A DNA stretch of 64,000 nt from a bacterium. GTDB lineage: Bacteria; Fidelibacterota; Marinisomatia; Marinisomatales; TCS55. This document shows positions 9,561 to 20,200 of this stretch, one piece after another. The notes beneath the pieces were generated by a model. It did not search any database, had not been told where the DNA came from, and saw only the letters and a list, made by a program, of their open reading frames with translations. The first letter of the stretch is position 1. Each line of letters begins with the position of its first letter. Location of the stretch: contig SGYN01000005.1 of assembly GCA_004321715.1 (NCBI GenBank), forward strand, positions 1 to 64,000, given 5' to 3'. The translations under genes and the position numbers were made by a program.

Positions 9561-11690
9561 ATGGCCAACAAGTCAAATGATAACCTCTGGACAATTCCAA
9601 TCATTCGATCGTTTTGGATTGTGTTCACTGGGGCCCTTTTATTAATTTTCTATATTGTTTATTTATCTCAAGATTTACCTTCTATTGAACAATTAGAAAA
9701 TTTTGACCCAGATCTTGTTACCAGAATTTATTCTTCTGATGGAGAGATTATTCATGAATTATTCGTAGAAAAAAGAGTTTTTGTTGAGTTAGATGTTATT
9801 CCGAAACATATGCATGATGCAGTCATGGCATCGGAAGATAGAAGATTTAGAGATCATTGGGGTATTTCACTACGAAGTGTCGCCAGGGCAATTGTAACGA
9901 ATGTGTTATCACTCAGTTATCGTCAAGGTTTCAGCACTTTAACACAACAATTAGCTAGAAATTTATATGATACAATAGGTTTCAGAAAGACAGTTATTCG
10001 TAAAATAAAAGAAATGATAACTGCAATACAGATTGAAAAAACATACACGAAAGATGAAATTCTTGAGATGTATTTGAACAGCGTTCACTTTGGTCATGGA
10101 ACCTATGGAGTTCAGGCGGCTGCAAAGAGATATTATGCTAAAGATGTAGGTGATCTTAACATTGATGAGTGTGCATTGCTTGTAGGGTTATTACCTGCTC
10201 CGGCAAGATATTCTCCTATTCGTCATCCAGATAAAGCCTTTGCAAGAAGAAATACAGTCCTTCGATTAATGCGTGAACAAAAATATATATCAGATGCTGT
10301 GTATGTTGAAGCGCGTTCCACGGATATAGATAATATAAAGAAATATCAATTTAGAGGAGTTGCTCCATATTTTACGGAGTATGTTCGTAGAGTACTAGAA
10401 ACGGAAGATGAGCGTCTAGGAATCAATATATATCGTGATGGATTAAAAATATTTACAACTCTCGACTCAAGACTCCAACAATATGCTGAAGATGCAATAA
10501 TGCAATCGATCATTCCTAATCAAAACAGGTTAAACAAACGCTTATTTAATGATAAAGAAGAATTTGAAAATCTCGCCTATTTAGGGATATTTAATGAAGA
10601 TACTGTTCGGTTGATGATGGAGGGTGAATTGCCATTATATGAAGACTTGAGAGATAAGTTACTTGTGCAATGCGCTTTTGTAGCTTTAGATACAAAAACG
10701 GGAGCTATCCTTGCAATGGTAGGAGGGCGACCAGATTATAATGATCAATTTAATAGAGTGACTCAAGCAAAAAGGCAGCCAGGCAGTGTTTTTAAACCTT
10801 TTGTGTATACAACAGCAATAGATAATGGGGTTCCAGTATCAAAGCAATTATTAAATCAACCAGTAGTATTAAAAGTACCAACACCAGATGGTCAGTGGGA
10901 AAATTGGAATCCAAGAAACTATGATGAAAGCACTGGAGGGTTAACAACAATTAGAGAAGGTCTAAGGAGATCGTTAAACCTTGTTTCTGTACGAATGGTT
11001 CAAGAAGTTGTTCCCGCTAGAGAAGTGGCCCTTACTGCAAAAAATTTAGGTATATCAACAAATATTCGTGCGGTTGATGCTATTGCCCTTGGTACTTCAG
11101 AAGTGTACCCATTAGAAATGGTAGCTGCTTATTCAGTATTTGCTAATAAAGGTGTCTATTCCACTCCCTTTGGAATTACAAAGATAGAAGACCGTTATGG
11201 AAATACATTAATTGAATATTATCCAAAACAAGAAGAAATGCTTAGTGAAGAAACTGCATTTATGGTAACCAATATGCTTCAGACTGTTATTGATCGAGGA
11301 ACAGGCGGAAGTGCAAGATGGAAATATAATTTTTATCATCCAGCAGCTGGGAAGACCGGTACGACACAAGGATGGACTGATGCATGGTTTGTTGGTTTTT
11401 CATCTCAGATAGCAGCAGGGGCATGGTTTGGAATTGATGACCCACAAGTGAGCCTAGGTAAAGGTGCGGATGGTTCTCGTGCTGCACTTCCTTCTTGGGC
11501 GCGTTTTATGAAAACCGCTCATGATTCACTTTATTATCCTAAAGAAGAATTTGAACAACCTTCAAAAGTAAACACATTTTCTATATGTCAAGTATCAAAA
11601 GAAAAGCCAACATCATTATGCCCAATAGAAAAAGAATTATTTATTCTAGGTACAAATCCATCAAGGTTGTGCAAAATCCATCGTCGTTAA
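9561..11690 (+). CDS. Penicillin-binding protein 1A (bifunctional transglycosylase/transpeptidase)
   Basis: 709 aa; glycosyltransferase EDRRFRDHWGIS and GFSTLTQQLARNL; transpeptidase RQPGSVFKPFVY and AAGKTGTTQGWTDAWFVGF. Confidence 0.95.
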   Translation: MANKSNDNLWTIPIIRSFWIVFTGALLLIFYIVYLSQDLPSIEQLENFDPDLVTRIYSSDGEIIHELFVEKRVFVELDVIPKHMHDAVMASEDRRFRDHWGISLRSVARAIVTNVLSLSYRQGFSTLTQQLARNLYDTIGFRKTVIRKIKEMITAIQIEKTYTKDEILEMYLNSVHFGHGTYGVQAAAKRYYAKDVGDLNIDECALLVGLLPAPARYSPIRHPDKAFARRNTVLRLMREQKYISDAVYVEARSTDIDNIKKYQFRGVAPYFTEYVRRVLETEDERLGINIYRDGLKIFTTLDSRLQQYAEDAIMQSIIPNQNRLNKRLFNDKEEFENLAYLGIFNEDTVRLMMEGELPLYEDLRDKLLVQCAFVALDTKTGAILAMVGGRPDYNDQFNRVTQAKRQPGSVFKPFVYTTAIDNGVPVSKQLLNQPVVLKVPTPDGQWENWNPRNYDESTGGLTTIREGLRRSLNLVSVRMVQEVVPAREVALTAKNLGISTNIRAVDAIALGTSEVYPLEMVAAYSVFANKGVYSTPFGITKIEDRYGNTLIEYYPKQEEMLSEETAFMVTNMLQTVIDRGTGGSARWKYNFYHPAAGKTGTTQGWTDAWFVGFSSQIAAGAWFGIDDPQVSLGKGADGSRAALPSWARFMKTAHDSLYYPKEEFEQPSKVNTFSICQVSKEKPTSLCPIEKELFILGTNPSRLCKIHRR

Positions 11691-12994
11691 CTGGAGTTTC
11701 TATCATCGAGAATTAGATGATGCTGCACTTTATCATCATCAATTGTTACTGATTTTTTAAGCATATGTAAGGCGATATCTAACTTATCTTTTTTTGTATT
11801 GAATAATCTCATTAATGGTTCGCCTTCTGAAACTTCATCTCCAATCTTGTGATAAAATTCTATACCAGCAGTAGGATCTAAGATATCAGATACTTTCTTT
11901 CTTCCACATCCAAGCTCACAATGAGCAAGCCCAATACGTAAAGTATCCATATGTGTTATATAACCAGATTTTTCTGCTGATAATACAGTTTCTTCTTCTG
12001 GCAGATGGAGTGTATGCAAAGAAGCTAAATCTGATAAACTACCATCATGAATTACAACCATCTCTAATAATTTTTCTAATGCACTTCCTGATTCAATCAA
12101 ACGCTGTTGAAGATTCAAAGCTTCATTCTCATCATTTACAATTTGAGCTTGCAATAATAATTTTGTTCCCAATGCGAATGTCACTTTCATTGTATCATTA
12201 CTTCCTTCATCTCGCAAACAGTCTATGGCTTCTTTTATCTCGCACCAAAGACCAGCAAACTGTCCTAGGGGTTGATTCATACTTGTAAATACAATATCAG
12301 ACTGAATATTGAAATTCTCTGCTATATCTTGAATTAATGTTGCCAATTCTTTTCCTTCTTCAATAGTATTCATAAATGCACCATTACCTATTTTTATATC
12401 CATTACTAATCCTTGAATCCCTTCAGCAATTTTTTTGCTCATTATTGATCCACAGATTAATGGAATGGATGCAACCGTTCCTGTTACATCACGCAAAGCA
12501 TACATTTTTCTATCTGCTGGACATATTTCCTCCGTTTGCCCAATCATTGAAATTCCAATATCATTTACATTTCTTTTAAATTCATCAAGACTAATATTTG
12601 TTCTATAGCCAGGAATAGTTTCTAGCTTATCTAAAGTGCCTCCTGTGTGACCTAAACTGCGGCCACTAATCATAGGTATTGCAAGTCCAGCTGCAGCCAT
12701 TAATGGACCTAAAATAATTGAGACCTTATCGCCTACTCCTCCAGTGCTATGTTTATCTGCAACGTAATCGCTCATAAATGTAAAATCCATTTTCTCTCCA
12801 GAGTCAATCATGCTTTCCGTTAAAGCGAATATTTCTTCTCTTGTCATTCCATTTTTAAATATAGCCTTTAATAATTTTGTCATCTCCTTATCCGATATTT
12901 GTTGATGAGAATATTCCCAAATAAATTGTTTTAAATCAGAAGCAGGTATTTCCTGATTATTTTTTTTAATACGGATAATTTTATTTGGAATCAT
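11687..12994 (-). CDS. Pyrimidine-nucleoside / thymidine phosphorylase
   Basis: Start set at MIPNKIIRIKKNNQ (ATG 12994) rather than 13054; DKHSTGGVGDKVSIILGPLMAAAG and SGRSLGHTGGTLDKLE. Confidence 0.93.
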   Translation of the reverse strand: MIPNKIIRIKKNNQEIPASDLKQFIWEYSHQQISDKEMTKLLKAIFKNGMTREEIFALTESMIDSGEKMDFTFMSDYVADKHSTGGVGDKVSIILGPLMAAAGLAIPMISGRSLGHTGGTLDKLETIPGYRTNISLDEFKRNVNDIGISMIGQTEEICPADRKMYALRDVTGTVASIPLICGSIMSKKIAEGIQGLVMDIKIGNGAFMNTIEEGKELATLIQDIAENFNIQSDIVFTSMNQPLGQFAGLWCEIKEAIDCLRDEGSNDTMKVTFALGTKLLLQAQIVNDENEALNLQQRLIESGSALEKLLEMVVIHDGSLSDLASLHTLHLPEEETVLSAEKSGYITHMDTLRIGLAHCELGCGRKKVSDILDPTAGIEFYHKIGDEVSEGEPLMRLFNTKKDKLDIALHMLKKSVTIDDDKVQHHLILDDRNSS

Positions 12995-14360
12995 TGTTAT
13001 TTTCCATAGACTTTTTTTTCCAAGGCCAATTGAATTGTATTGAAGCTCGATCACGAACGGTATTAAGTGTTAAATAAATTCCAGCAATAAGTAATAGAAA
13101 ATTAGGAGCCCACATCCCAATAAATGGAGAGACCCTATTTCGATCTGCAAGTTCTTCACCTCCAATAAGAAAAATATAATAGATTAAAAAGAAGCCAAAT
13201 CCCATACTAATGGCAACCATAAAGCCACCTTTTCTTGTTAATGTTCCAAGTGGAGCGCCAACAAGAACAAATAAAATACATGCGATTGGTAAAGAAAATT
13301 TCTTGTGAATTTCTACCGCATATTTGTTTTGACTTTTTTGATAGTTTTGAATTAAACGGTATTCATTATTCATTTGTCTTTCAAGACTTTTCAATTTTCT
13401 CTCTTGTCGTCTTTGCTCTACAGGAGTAATATCTTTATTCAACATTTCTGTACGATAATTACCCATTTGAAGTAGCGCATCATCCATAGAAACTGGAACG
13501 ATACTGTCTCCAATCACTTTGTTAAATGCCCTTCCTATGCGTGTTTGCACTCGTTCGGATCGCTTATTATAGTTTGCTTTTTTATTAAGCATCATTGGAA
13601 CAGTCATTTCTCGATCAGAACGATTGGAGGTATCTCTTCTAGCTAGCATCATATCATCGGCTGGTATAATAATTTTGTGCTGTTTAAAATTTATCCTACG
13701 GTAACTCTTATAATTATTTAAGTCTAGTTCATGTATTTCACCATCATATAACATTAACACAATTGCATCATCTAACATTTCTAACTCCCCGGTCAAAGAG
13801 TAGATGCTGGTTTGAATTTCTTGATTTTCTTTGCTAAAGATTCGAACATCTTCCATCATTCCATTATTATCTTTTCTAATTATCATACTATAGTCAGGTA
13901 TGCTATTAATAAAATGCCCTGGCTCAATTTCTAACCCAGGTCTTTTTTTATGAATATCCCCTTGAAGTAATCGGGCGTAAAAGTTCATTTCTGGCAGTAT
14001 ATAATTATTAAAATATGTAAGAGTTAAACAGATGATAACTCCAAAAATCAACGCAGGTTTTAATATTGATGTAAAGCTGATGCCAGAAGCGCGCATTGCA
14101 TTAATTTCATTATCTTCTGACATCCTTCCAAAAGCCATTAATGTAGCAATTAATACGGCCATGGGTACTGCCAAGGCAACAATCCATGCAAGATTAAGAA
14201 ATAGGTATTCAAATATTGTTACAACACTTAGCCCTTTGCCCAAGAAGCGATCAATAGCTCGAAGAAAAAAATTAATAAATAACATTAGAACAATAATCAT
14301 TAAAGAATAAATAAATGGTAGGATAAGCTCTTTAATAATATAACGGGATATAAGTAGCAT
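12981..14360 (-). CDS. LptF/LptG family LPS export permease (YjgP/YjgQ)
   Basis: 459 aa; N-terminal SRYIIKELILPFIYSLMIIVLMLFINFFLRA, C-terminal permease region (LPIACILFVLVGAPLGTLTRKGGF). Confidence 0.88.
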   Translation of the reverse strand: MLLISRYIIKELILPFIYSLMIIVLMLFINFFLRAIDRFLGKGLSVVTIFEYLFLNLAWIVALAVPMAVLIATLMAFGRMSEDNEINAMRASGISFTSILKPALIFGVIICLTLTYFNNYILPEMNFYARLLQGDIHKKRPGLEIEPGHFINSIPDYSMIIRKDNNGMMEDVRIFSKENQEIQTSIYSLTGELEMLDDAIVLMLYDGEIHELDLNNYKSYRRINFKQHKIIIPADDMMLARRDTSNRSDREMTVPMMLNKKANYNKRSERVQTRIGRAFNKVIGDSIVPVSMDDALLQMGNYRTEMLNKDITPVEQRRQERKLKSLERQMNNEYRLIQNYQKSQNKYAVEIHKKFSLPIACILFVLVGAPLGTLTRKGGFMVAISMGFGFFLIYYIFLIGGEELADRNRVSPFIGMWAPNFLLLIAGIYLTLNTVRDRASIQFNWPWKKKSMENNNDSK

Positions 14361-14481
14361 AGAAAAAATTACTTAGTATTACGATAATATAAAATGAGTC
14401 CTTTAAATGACTTTACATGTTGTGTTAGATAAGGAAAGCCGGTAATTTTGCCTGCCTTTTCAATTGCGAAATAGGCCATAT

Positions 14482-14556
14482 GGTGGGCGTAGCTCAGCTG
14501 GTTAGAGCACCTGGTTGTGGCCCAGGAGGCCGTGGGTTCAAGTCCCATCGCTCACC
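14482..14556 (+). tRNA. tRNA-His(GTG)
   Basis: G-1 plus GTGGGCG/CGCTCAC acceptor stem, anticodon loop TTGTGGC between CCTGG/CCAGG, T-loop GTTCAAGTC. CCA not encoded. Confidence 0.95.
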
Positions 14557-14569
14557 CAAATATTTGGCG

Positions 14570-15181
14570 TTACAGAACCTCAATATTTTTTAGCTCTGTC
14601 TCCATCTGTGAGGCGGATGCAAAGTGGATTGTATGGAAACCTAATTCTTTAGCTGCTTCTATATTCTCTAATGCATCATCAATAAAAACGGATTTCTTGG
14701 CATCTACATCATATCGATTTAATAATATTTGGTAAAACTTGTAATCTGGTTTTTTTATTCTTTCATCCCCAGATACTACAATACCCTCAAAATAATTAAG
14801 GAACGGGTATGAATCTTTTGCAGGATAGAATGTTTCAGAAGACCAATTTGTCAAGGCTAGTAACCGATACTTTTTTTGCAAATATAGTTGTTCAAGAATT
14901 GATACAGAGTGCGCATTGTAATCTCCAAACATTTCTTTCCAACGAGTATAGTAGGCATTGATTTCATCGCGATATTGTGGATGTTTTTTGATCAAATCAT
15001 TTGTTGCTTGTTCTAATAGATACCCTGCATCTTGATTTTCATTCCATTCTTTTGTACAAACATTATCAAGAAAAAAACGCATATCTTTTTCATGAGTAAA
15101 TATTTTTTTATACAAATATTCTGGATTCCAGTCAATAAGAACCCCACCAAGATCAAAAATAACTGTATTTACTGGACTCAT
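14570..15181 (-). CDS. HAD-superfamily hydrolase (HAD-IA-like)
   Basis: MSPVNTVIFDLGGVLIDWNPEYL... DxG motif I; LTNWSS; VFIDDALENIEAAKELG. Start placed at ATG 15181. Confidence 0.9.
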   Translation of the reverse strand: MSPVNTVIFDLGGVLIDWNPEYLYKKIFTHEKDMRFFLDNVCTKEWNENQDAGYLLEQATNDLIKKHPQYRDEINAYYTRWKEMFGDYNAHSVSILEQLYLQKKYRLLALTNWSSETFYPAKDSYPFLNYFEGIVVSGDERIKKPDYKFYQILLNRYDVDAKKSVFIDDALENIEAAKELGFHTIHFASASQMETELKNIEVL

Positions 15182-15194
15182 GATATATATTGTA

Positions 15195-15593
15195 TCATAA
15201 AATTGTGGGTATTGTTCCACCATCTACGCGAAGTGCAGCGCCATTATTTGCTGCAGCAAGAGGGCTTACAAGATATGTAACAAATGTTGCCACCTCTTCA
15301 ATAGTAGCAAATCGTTTTATTAGGCATGTAGGTCGTACAGTATCAAAAAACTCTCTTTCGATTTCCTCAGTTGTTTTACCCTTTTCTTTTGCTAAATCAG
15401 CAACACATCCGGTAACATTGCATTCTGGAATGGAATCTTGAAGTTGAATTATCGCGCTATTGATTCTTTCTTCTGTTCGCCCATTAATGATGACATGTGC
15501 GCCTTCTTTTAAAAGTTCACGAGCAATTCCATAGCCAATGCCTGCAGTTGAACCAGTAATAAGAGCTTTTTTATCTTTTAGTCGGAGGTCCAT
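15195..15593 (-). pseudogene. Short-chain dehydrogenase/reductase with internal in-frame deletion (lacks catalytic region)
   Basis: 132 aa: N-terminal Rossmann motif (ITGSTAGIGYGIA) joined at ADLAKEKG directly to the C-terminal SDR tail (LIKRFATIEEVATFVTYLVSPLAAANNGAALRVDGGTI); NNAG and S-YxxxK segments absent. Confidence 0.75.
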
Positions 15594-15688
15594 TTATATC
15601 TGATTGAATATAATTAATTAATAACTATGGCTAAAATGAATTGAATAGTTATAACTACCTATAATCATATCGTTTGTATATTTTGAAG

Positions 15689-16834
15689 ATGCAAAAGATT
15701 ATTACTCATATATATATGTGTCTATGCCTATTCTTTTTTGGTTGTAATGAGGATACAGAAGATTCTATAACAGTGGATGATCTTAAATTAAACCAAATCC
15801 AAGTGATAGGCAGTCATAATAGTTATCGAATTAATGCAACTCCTGAAATGCATGGGTTAATCGCAAGTTTTCAGCCAGAATTTTCTCTAGATTTAGATTA
15901 TGGGCATCCACCATTGGATATCCAGTTTAGCGAATATGGAATTCGCCAGATAGAAATTGATATTTATCATGATCCGGAAGGCGGGTTATTTTATTATCAG
16001 CGAGGAAACTTTTGGGTTGGGATGCCGGTTGCTTCTGGAATTGATGAATTATTAGATCCTGGATTAAAGGTATTGCATTTTCCGGACATTGATTATCAAA
16101 CGCATTATTATACATTTCTTGATGCACTTCAGGCGGTAAAAGACTGGTCAAATCAACACCCAAATCATATCCCTATATTTATTTTAATTGAAGCAAAGGA
16201 GGAAAGCCTTGCCAATTTATATCCTTCTCTCAGTGGTTTTACACAACCATTACCATTTGACAATACAGCGTTGGATGCAATTGATTCAGATATACGATCT
16301 GTGTTTGGAAATAATTTAGATAATGTTATAACGCCAGATGATGTTCGAGGGGATGATGAGTCATTAGAATCGGTTATATTAAATGGTGGTTGGCCTACAA
16401 TTGGTGATTCAAGAGGGAAAATATATTTTGGCCTGGATAACGGAGGTCAAATTCGTGATATGTATGTAGATGGGCATCCAGCTCTAGCGGGTAGAGTGTT
16501 ATTTACAGCTTCAGATCCTGGGACCCCGGAAGCCGCTTTTTTAAAATTAAATACGCCAACAGAAAGTATAGCAGATTATGTGGCTCAGGGATATATTGTG
16601 CGTACCAGAGCCGATGCGGATACAAAAGAAGCGAGAACAGGAGATACCGGTCCGCGGGATCTAGCTTTATCAAGTGGAGCACAATTTGTTTCAACAGATT
16701 ATTATGTAGCGGATGCACGTGCCGATACAAGCGAGGATTGGAGCAACTATTCTGTATCCCTACCTGGTAATTTTATTGCACGAGAAAATCCAGTAAGTGG
16801 GTCGGGAACTTTTTTTGATATGGAAATTGAATGA
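15689..16834 (+). CDS. Secreted/lipoprotein PI-PLC-C1-type (Ca2+-dependent phosphoinositide phospholipase C-like) protein
   Basis: Lipobox-like CLFFFGCNE; QVIGSHNSYRI, IRQIEIDIYHDPEGG; RTRADADTKEAR and GAQFVSTDYY. Confidence 0.8.
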   Translation: MQKIITHIYMCLCLFFFGCNEDTEDSITVDDLKLNQIQVIGSHNSYRINATPEMHGLIASFQPEFSLDLDYGHPPLDIQFSEYGIRQIEIDIYHDPEGGLFYYQRGNFWVGMPVASGIDELLDPGLKVLHFPDIDYQTHYYTFLDALQAVKDWSNQHPNHIPIFILIEAKEESLANLYPSLSGFTQPLPFDNTALDAIDSDIRSVFGNNLDNVITPDDVRGDDESLESVILNGGWPTIGDSRGKIYFGLDNGGQIRDMYVDGHPALAGRVLFTASDPGTPEAAFLKLNTPTESIADYVAQGYIVRTRADADTKEARTGDTGPRDLALSSGAQFVSTDYYVADARADTSEDWSNYSVSLPGNFIARENPVSGSGTFFDMEIE

Positions 16835-16887
16835 TTTGGATAATGAAATTAATTCTCATAATTTTGCCGGCTTTTATAAAAGTATTT

Positions 16888-16962
16888 CGGGGTGTAGCGT
16901 AGTCCGGTTAGCGCACCTGCTTTGGGAGCAGGGGGTCGGGAGTTCGAATCTCTCCACCCCGA
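16888..16962 (+). tRNA. tRNA-Pro(TGG)
   Basis: CGGGGTG/CACCCCG acceptor, anticodon loop TTTGGGA between CCTGC/GCAGG, T-arm GGGAGTTCGAATCTCTC. Confidence 0.95.
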
Positions 16963-16991
16963 CTTGAGGGAAGCCTCTTATATCAAACGAC

Positions 16992-17022
16992 AAGCCTCTT
17001 TTAACCAAGAGGCTTTTTGTTT
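16992..17022 (+). terminator. Rho-independent terminator
   Basis: AAGCCTCTT-TTAACC-AAGAGGCTT followed by a T-rich tract, directly downstream of tRNA-Pro. Confidence 0.85.
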
Positions 17023-17240
17023 TATATACCCCTTTTGATTCACTTAATTCAGCGATATAAATCAACAAATTGTAAATATTATTATTTATTATTTGATTTA
17101 TTATTTTACTTAATTTAGGTTCAATTGTGAATTTTGAAATTGGGTTATTTAGTTGCCGGGGTTTCTGACTTAATTATTCAATCAAATTCATTTTAAAATA
17201 AAATTTTTGTATAAATATAAAAGCTGAAGGAGTCTTACAT

Positions 17241-20200
17241 ATGCGACTAGCTATAGGACAATTATTTCTCATTACTAATTTAGTTTTCTCTACTTTATTG
17301 CTTGGACAAATTACTGTACCAAGTGGATACTATAGTGGAACCTGGGCTGGGGATACTACTTATATAGTTACAGGTGATGTTCTAGTAAATCATGGAGAAA
17401 CTTTAAACATTGGTGCAGGAGCAATAGTTAAGTTCCAAGGGAACTATATGATTCGTGTGGAGGGCTCTTTTTTTGCAAATGGGACAGAAACGGATTCAAT
17501 TATTTTTGAACCGTATGACGCGAACTCAACCAGTAATGGTCAGTGGGGTGGAATAAAGTTTTATCATTCTTCAAGTCAGCACACTAGCAAATCTGAATTG
17601 TCTTATTTCCGTACTTCTTATGGTGGAAATGGCAATTGGCCACAAGGTGCTGTAGTTGTGTATAGTAAAGGTTCTGATGAGTCTGGAGTTGATAGTACAA
17701 TAATTAGACATGGGTTAATTCACAATTCATCAGAAAGGGGTGTGTCTATTCAGAGTAATCGCAGGGATACTAATTCAGGACTAGCAGGTACTAAACCTTA
17801 TGTCCATTTAAGTAATCTCCATATTCACAGCCATCAGCAGGACGGGATACGAATTGATAATAACTATGAAACAGAAATAAAAATTGATTCATTGAATGTT
17901 CATGGAAATAATAATGATGGTGTTGAGATAAATTATAATTATGATAACACGATGATTTCCATTGATTCGCTTCGTTCCGTAGACAATAATCAAAGAGGCT
18001 TATATGTATATAGATTGGAAAGTGGCACAAAACTGAAAGTAGAAAATGGAGATTTTCATTCTAATCAACAGAACCAAGTTGAGGCTCGGTATTTAGGGCA
18101 ATCATCTAATTATTTCAGCCTTCGAAATAGTAAAATAGAAGATGATACTGCTAATGATGGCTATCACGCAGTATATGTTTATGATTGTTGTGACAATAAT
18201 GATGATCTAAGTCAAACACTTGATTTTAGATTAAATGATTGGGGATCTACCGTTACTGCTTTAATGAATTCTGGCACGAACCCACAAGACTTAGATGAAA
18301 TACACGACTATTATGAGGGTAATAACTACCCACTAGTTAGGTATGCTGGTTTTATTGGTGCGAATGCTTCCAACGCTGGATTTTCCGGTGAAATATCTAT
18401 GCGTAATTCATCAGGAGTTGATTTTGGCTCCAATGTTCCTATAGGAAGCACACAGCTTAACTTGCATCTATTTGATCCAGATCTTGCAGGTACTGGTTCT
18501 GCATCTGTTACGGTTACATCTAGTGTAGACGCAGATGATGAAGTGGTTTCATTAACAGAATTAGCAAATAGTAATGGACATTTTTCAGGGACACTTAATT
18601 TGAGCGAAACCACTTTTCGCATCATTGAAGATGAAGAACAGTTTCTTTTAGATGTTGCTGTGGAAATGGAAAATGTTTCCCAAGAGTATCCTTACTGGAC
18701 CGCTGATGAGGTGGAGTCGCGGGCAAGAGCCACCGTTCATGAAGTGTATTCTCAAGCGGCGATTGAACGATATAATAATCCGCAATCAAATAATAGTCGA
18801 GATGATGGTTCGTTAGATGTATCAGGTGCTGCACTGATTACTGCTACTTATACCGATGCGACTGGTGATTGGGGCCTTGCAGACACAAGCACAGCATCGG
18901 CTGTTTATGGAGGTGTTTCTGGTGCAATTTCTGGTGTTTTGACAGCTGCAAACTCTCCGTATGTAATAACGGGTGATGTTTTTGTTTCGGAAGAGGATAG
19001 TTTAACCATAGAGGCGGGTGTCACATTTCAATTTTTTGGAATGCATGAAATGCAGGTTAAAGGATATTTGCATGCAGTAGGTGCGGCACGAGATAGTATT
19101 CACTTTGTTCCTTTTAATGCCAATGAGCAATGGGGCGGATTGCATATCACCGATGCCAATGATGCAAAAAGTATTACATTGAGTTACTTTTCAATAAAAA
19201 ATGGTGGAAGTGGCTCATGGAGTGATGCCGCACTAGTCATCCGCGAAAGACGCAATGGGGATGCCATTCATGTTTCTCATGGAGATATATCAGGAGCTAC
19301 TTCAGTCGGGTTATGGATAGGATATAATTACCATTATGAAAACAGTGATAATGACAATAGTCTGCAGGAATGGGGCTCAATACAAGTAAGCAATTTAAAT
19401 ATTCATCATAATGAAAATGGATGGGCAATGGAAACATATTATAGTCATTTCATAAATTATGATATTGACAGTCTTCATATTCATTCAAATGAGTACGGGT
19501 TTCGTATGAGTGCTCTATATTATCCAACGGAATTCAACTTTACAAACTCCACTGTTGAAAATAATGAAAGAGATGAAATTCGTTTGGATTGGAATAATTA
19601 TGTGGATCCGAATGTTCAAATACACTTCAATCATAATACGATTCGTGATACGGTTAATGGGTTCAATAATTATGATCTAGTATATGTGTATGGGTCGGGT
19701 ATGAATTATGAGGATAGTGGATGGCCTGTTGATTTTCGAGGAAATTATTGGGGTGCCGAAGTTACAGACTCCTTAAATGCAGGATCAAATCCTAGAAATC
19801 ACAATTTTTTCTACGATTGGCACGATAACAACGATTATCCGCTAGTTAATTATGCTGATTTTGTGGGTGCTACGGTTACTACTGGAAATACTGCAGAATT
19901 AAGTTTTCTTGATGCTGGTGGAAATTTATTAGACCACATAGGAGTAAACGGGGACACGCTTCACTTGCGCGTAATGGATGCAGACGGCGGTGTAGCTGGA
20001 GGAGATACCATGCAGGTGTTGGTTACAAGTATCACTGATAGCGTGGGTAGTATGATTACCTTGCATGAAGAAGGAAATTCTGGTGTGTTCTTTGGGTCTA
20101 TTGCTTTAAGTCATGGAACATTCCGCGTGTTTGAGGGGACGCAGGAAGAGTTTACGGATCAGGTACAAAATAGAGCGGAACAAATTCGGTTTGAAAATCC

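Noticed and set aside
11687-13054. Upstream start at 13054 for the pyrimidine-nucleoside phosphorylase
   Set aside because: The extra N-terminal ~20 aa overlap the LptF/G gene; the internal ATG at 12994 starts the family-typical N-terminus.
14517-14735. 72-aa plus-strand ORF starting in tRNA-His
   Set aside because: Begins inside the tRNA and runs antisense to the HAD gene; spurious.
16874-17068. 64-aa minus-strand ORF
   Set aside because: Lies across the tRNA-Pro gene and its terminator; its 'RFELPTPCSQSRCANRTT' sequence is the typical antisense-tRNA artefact.
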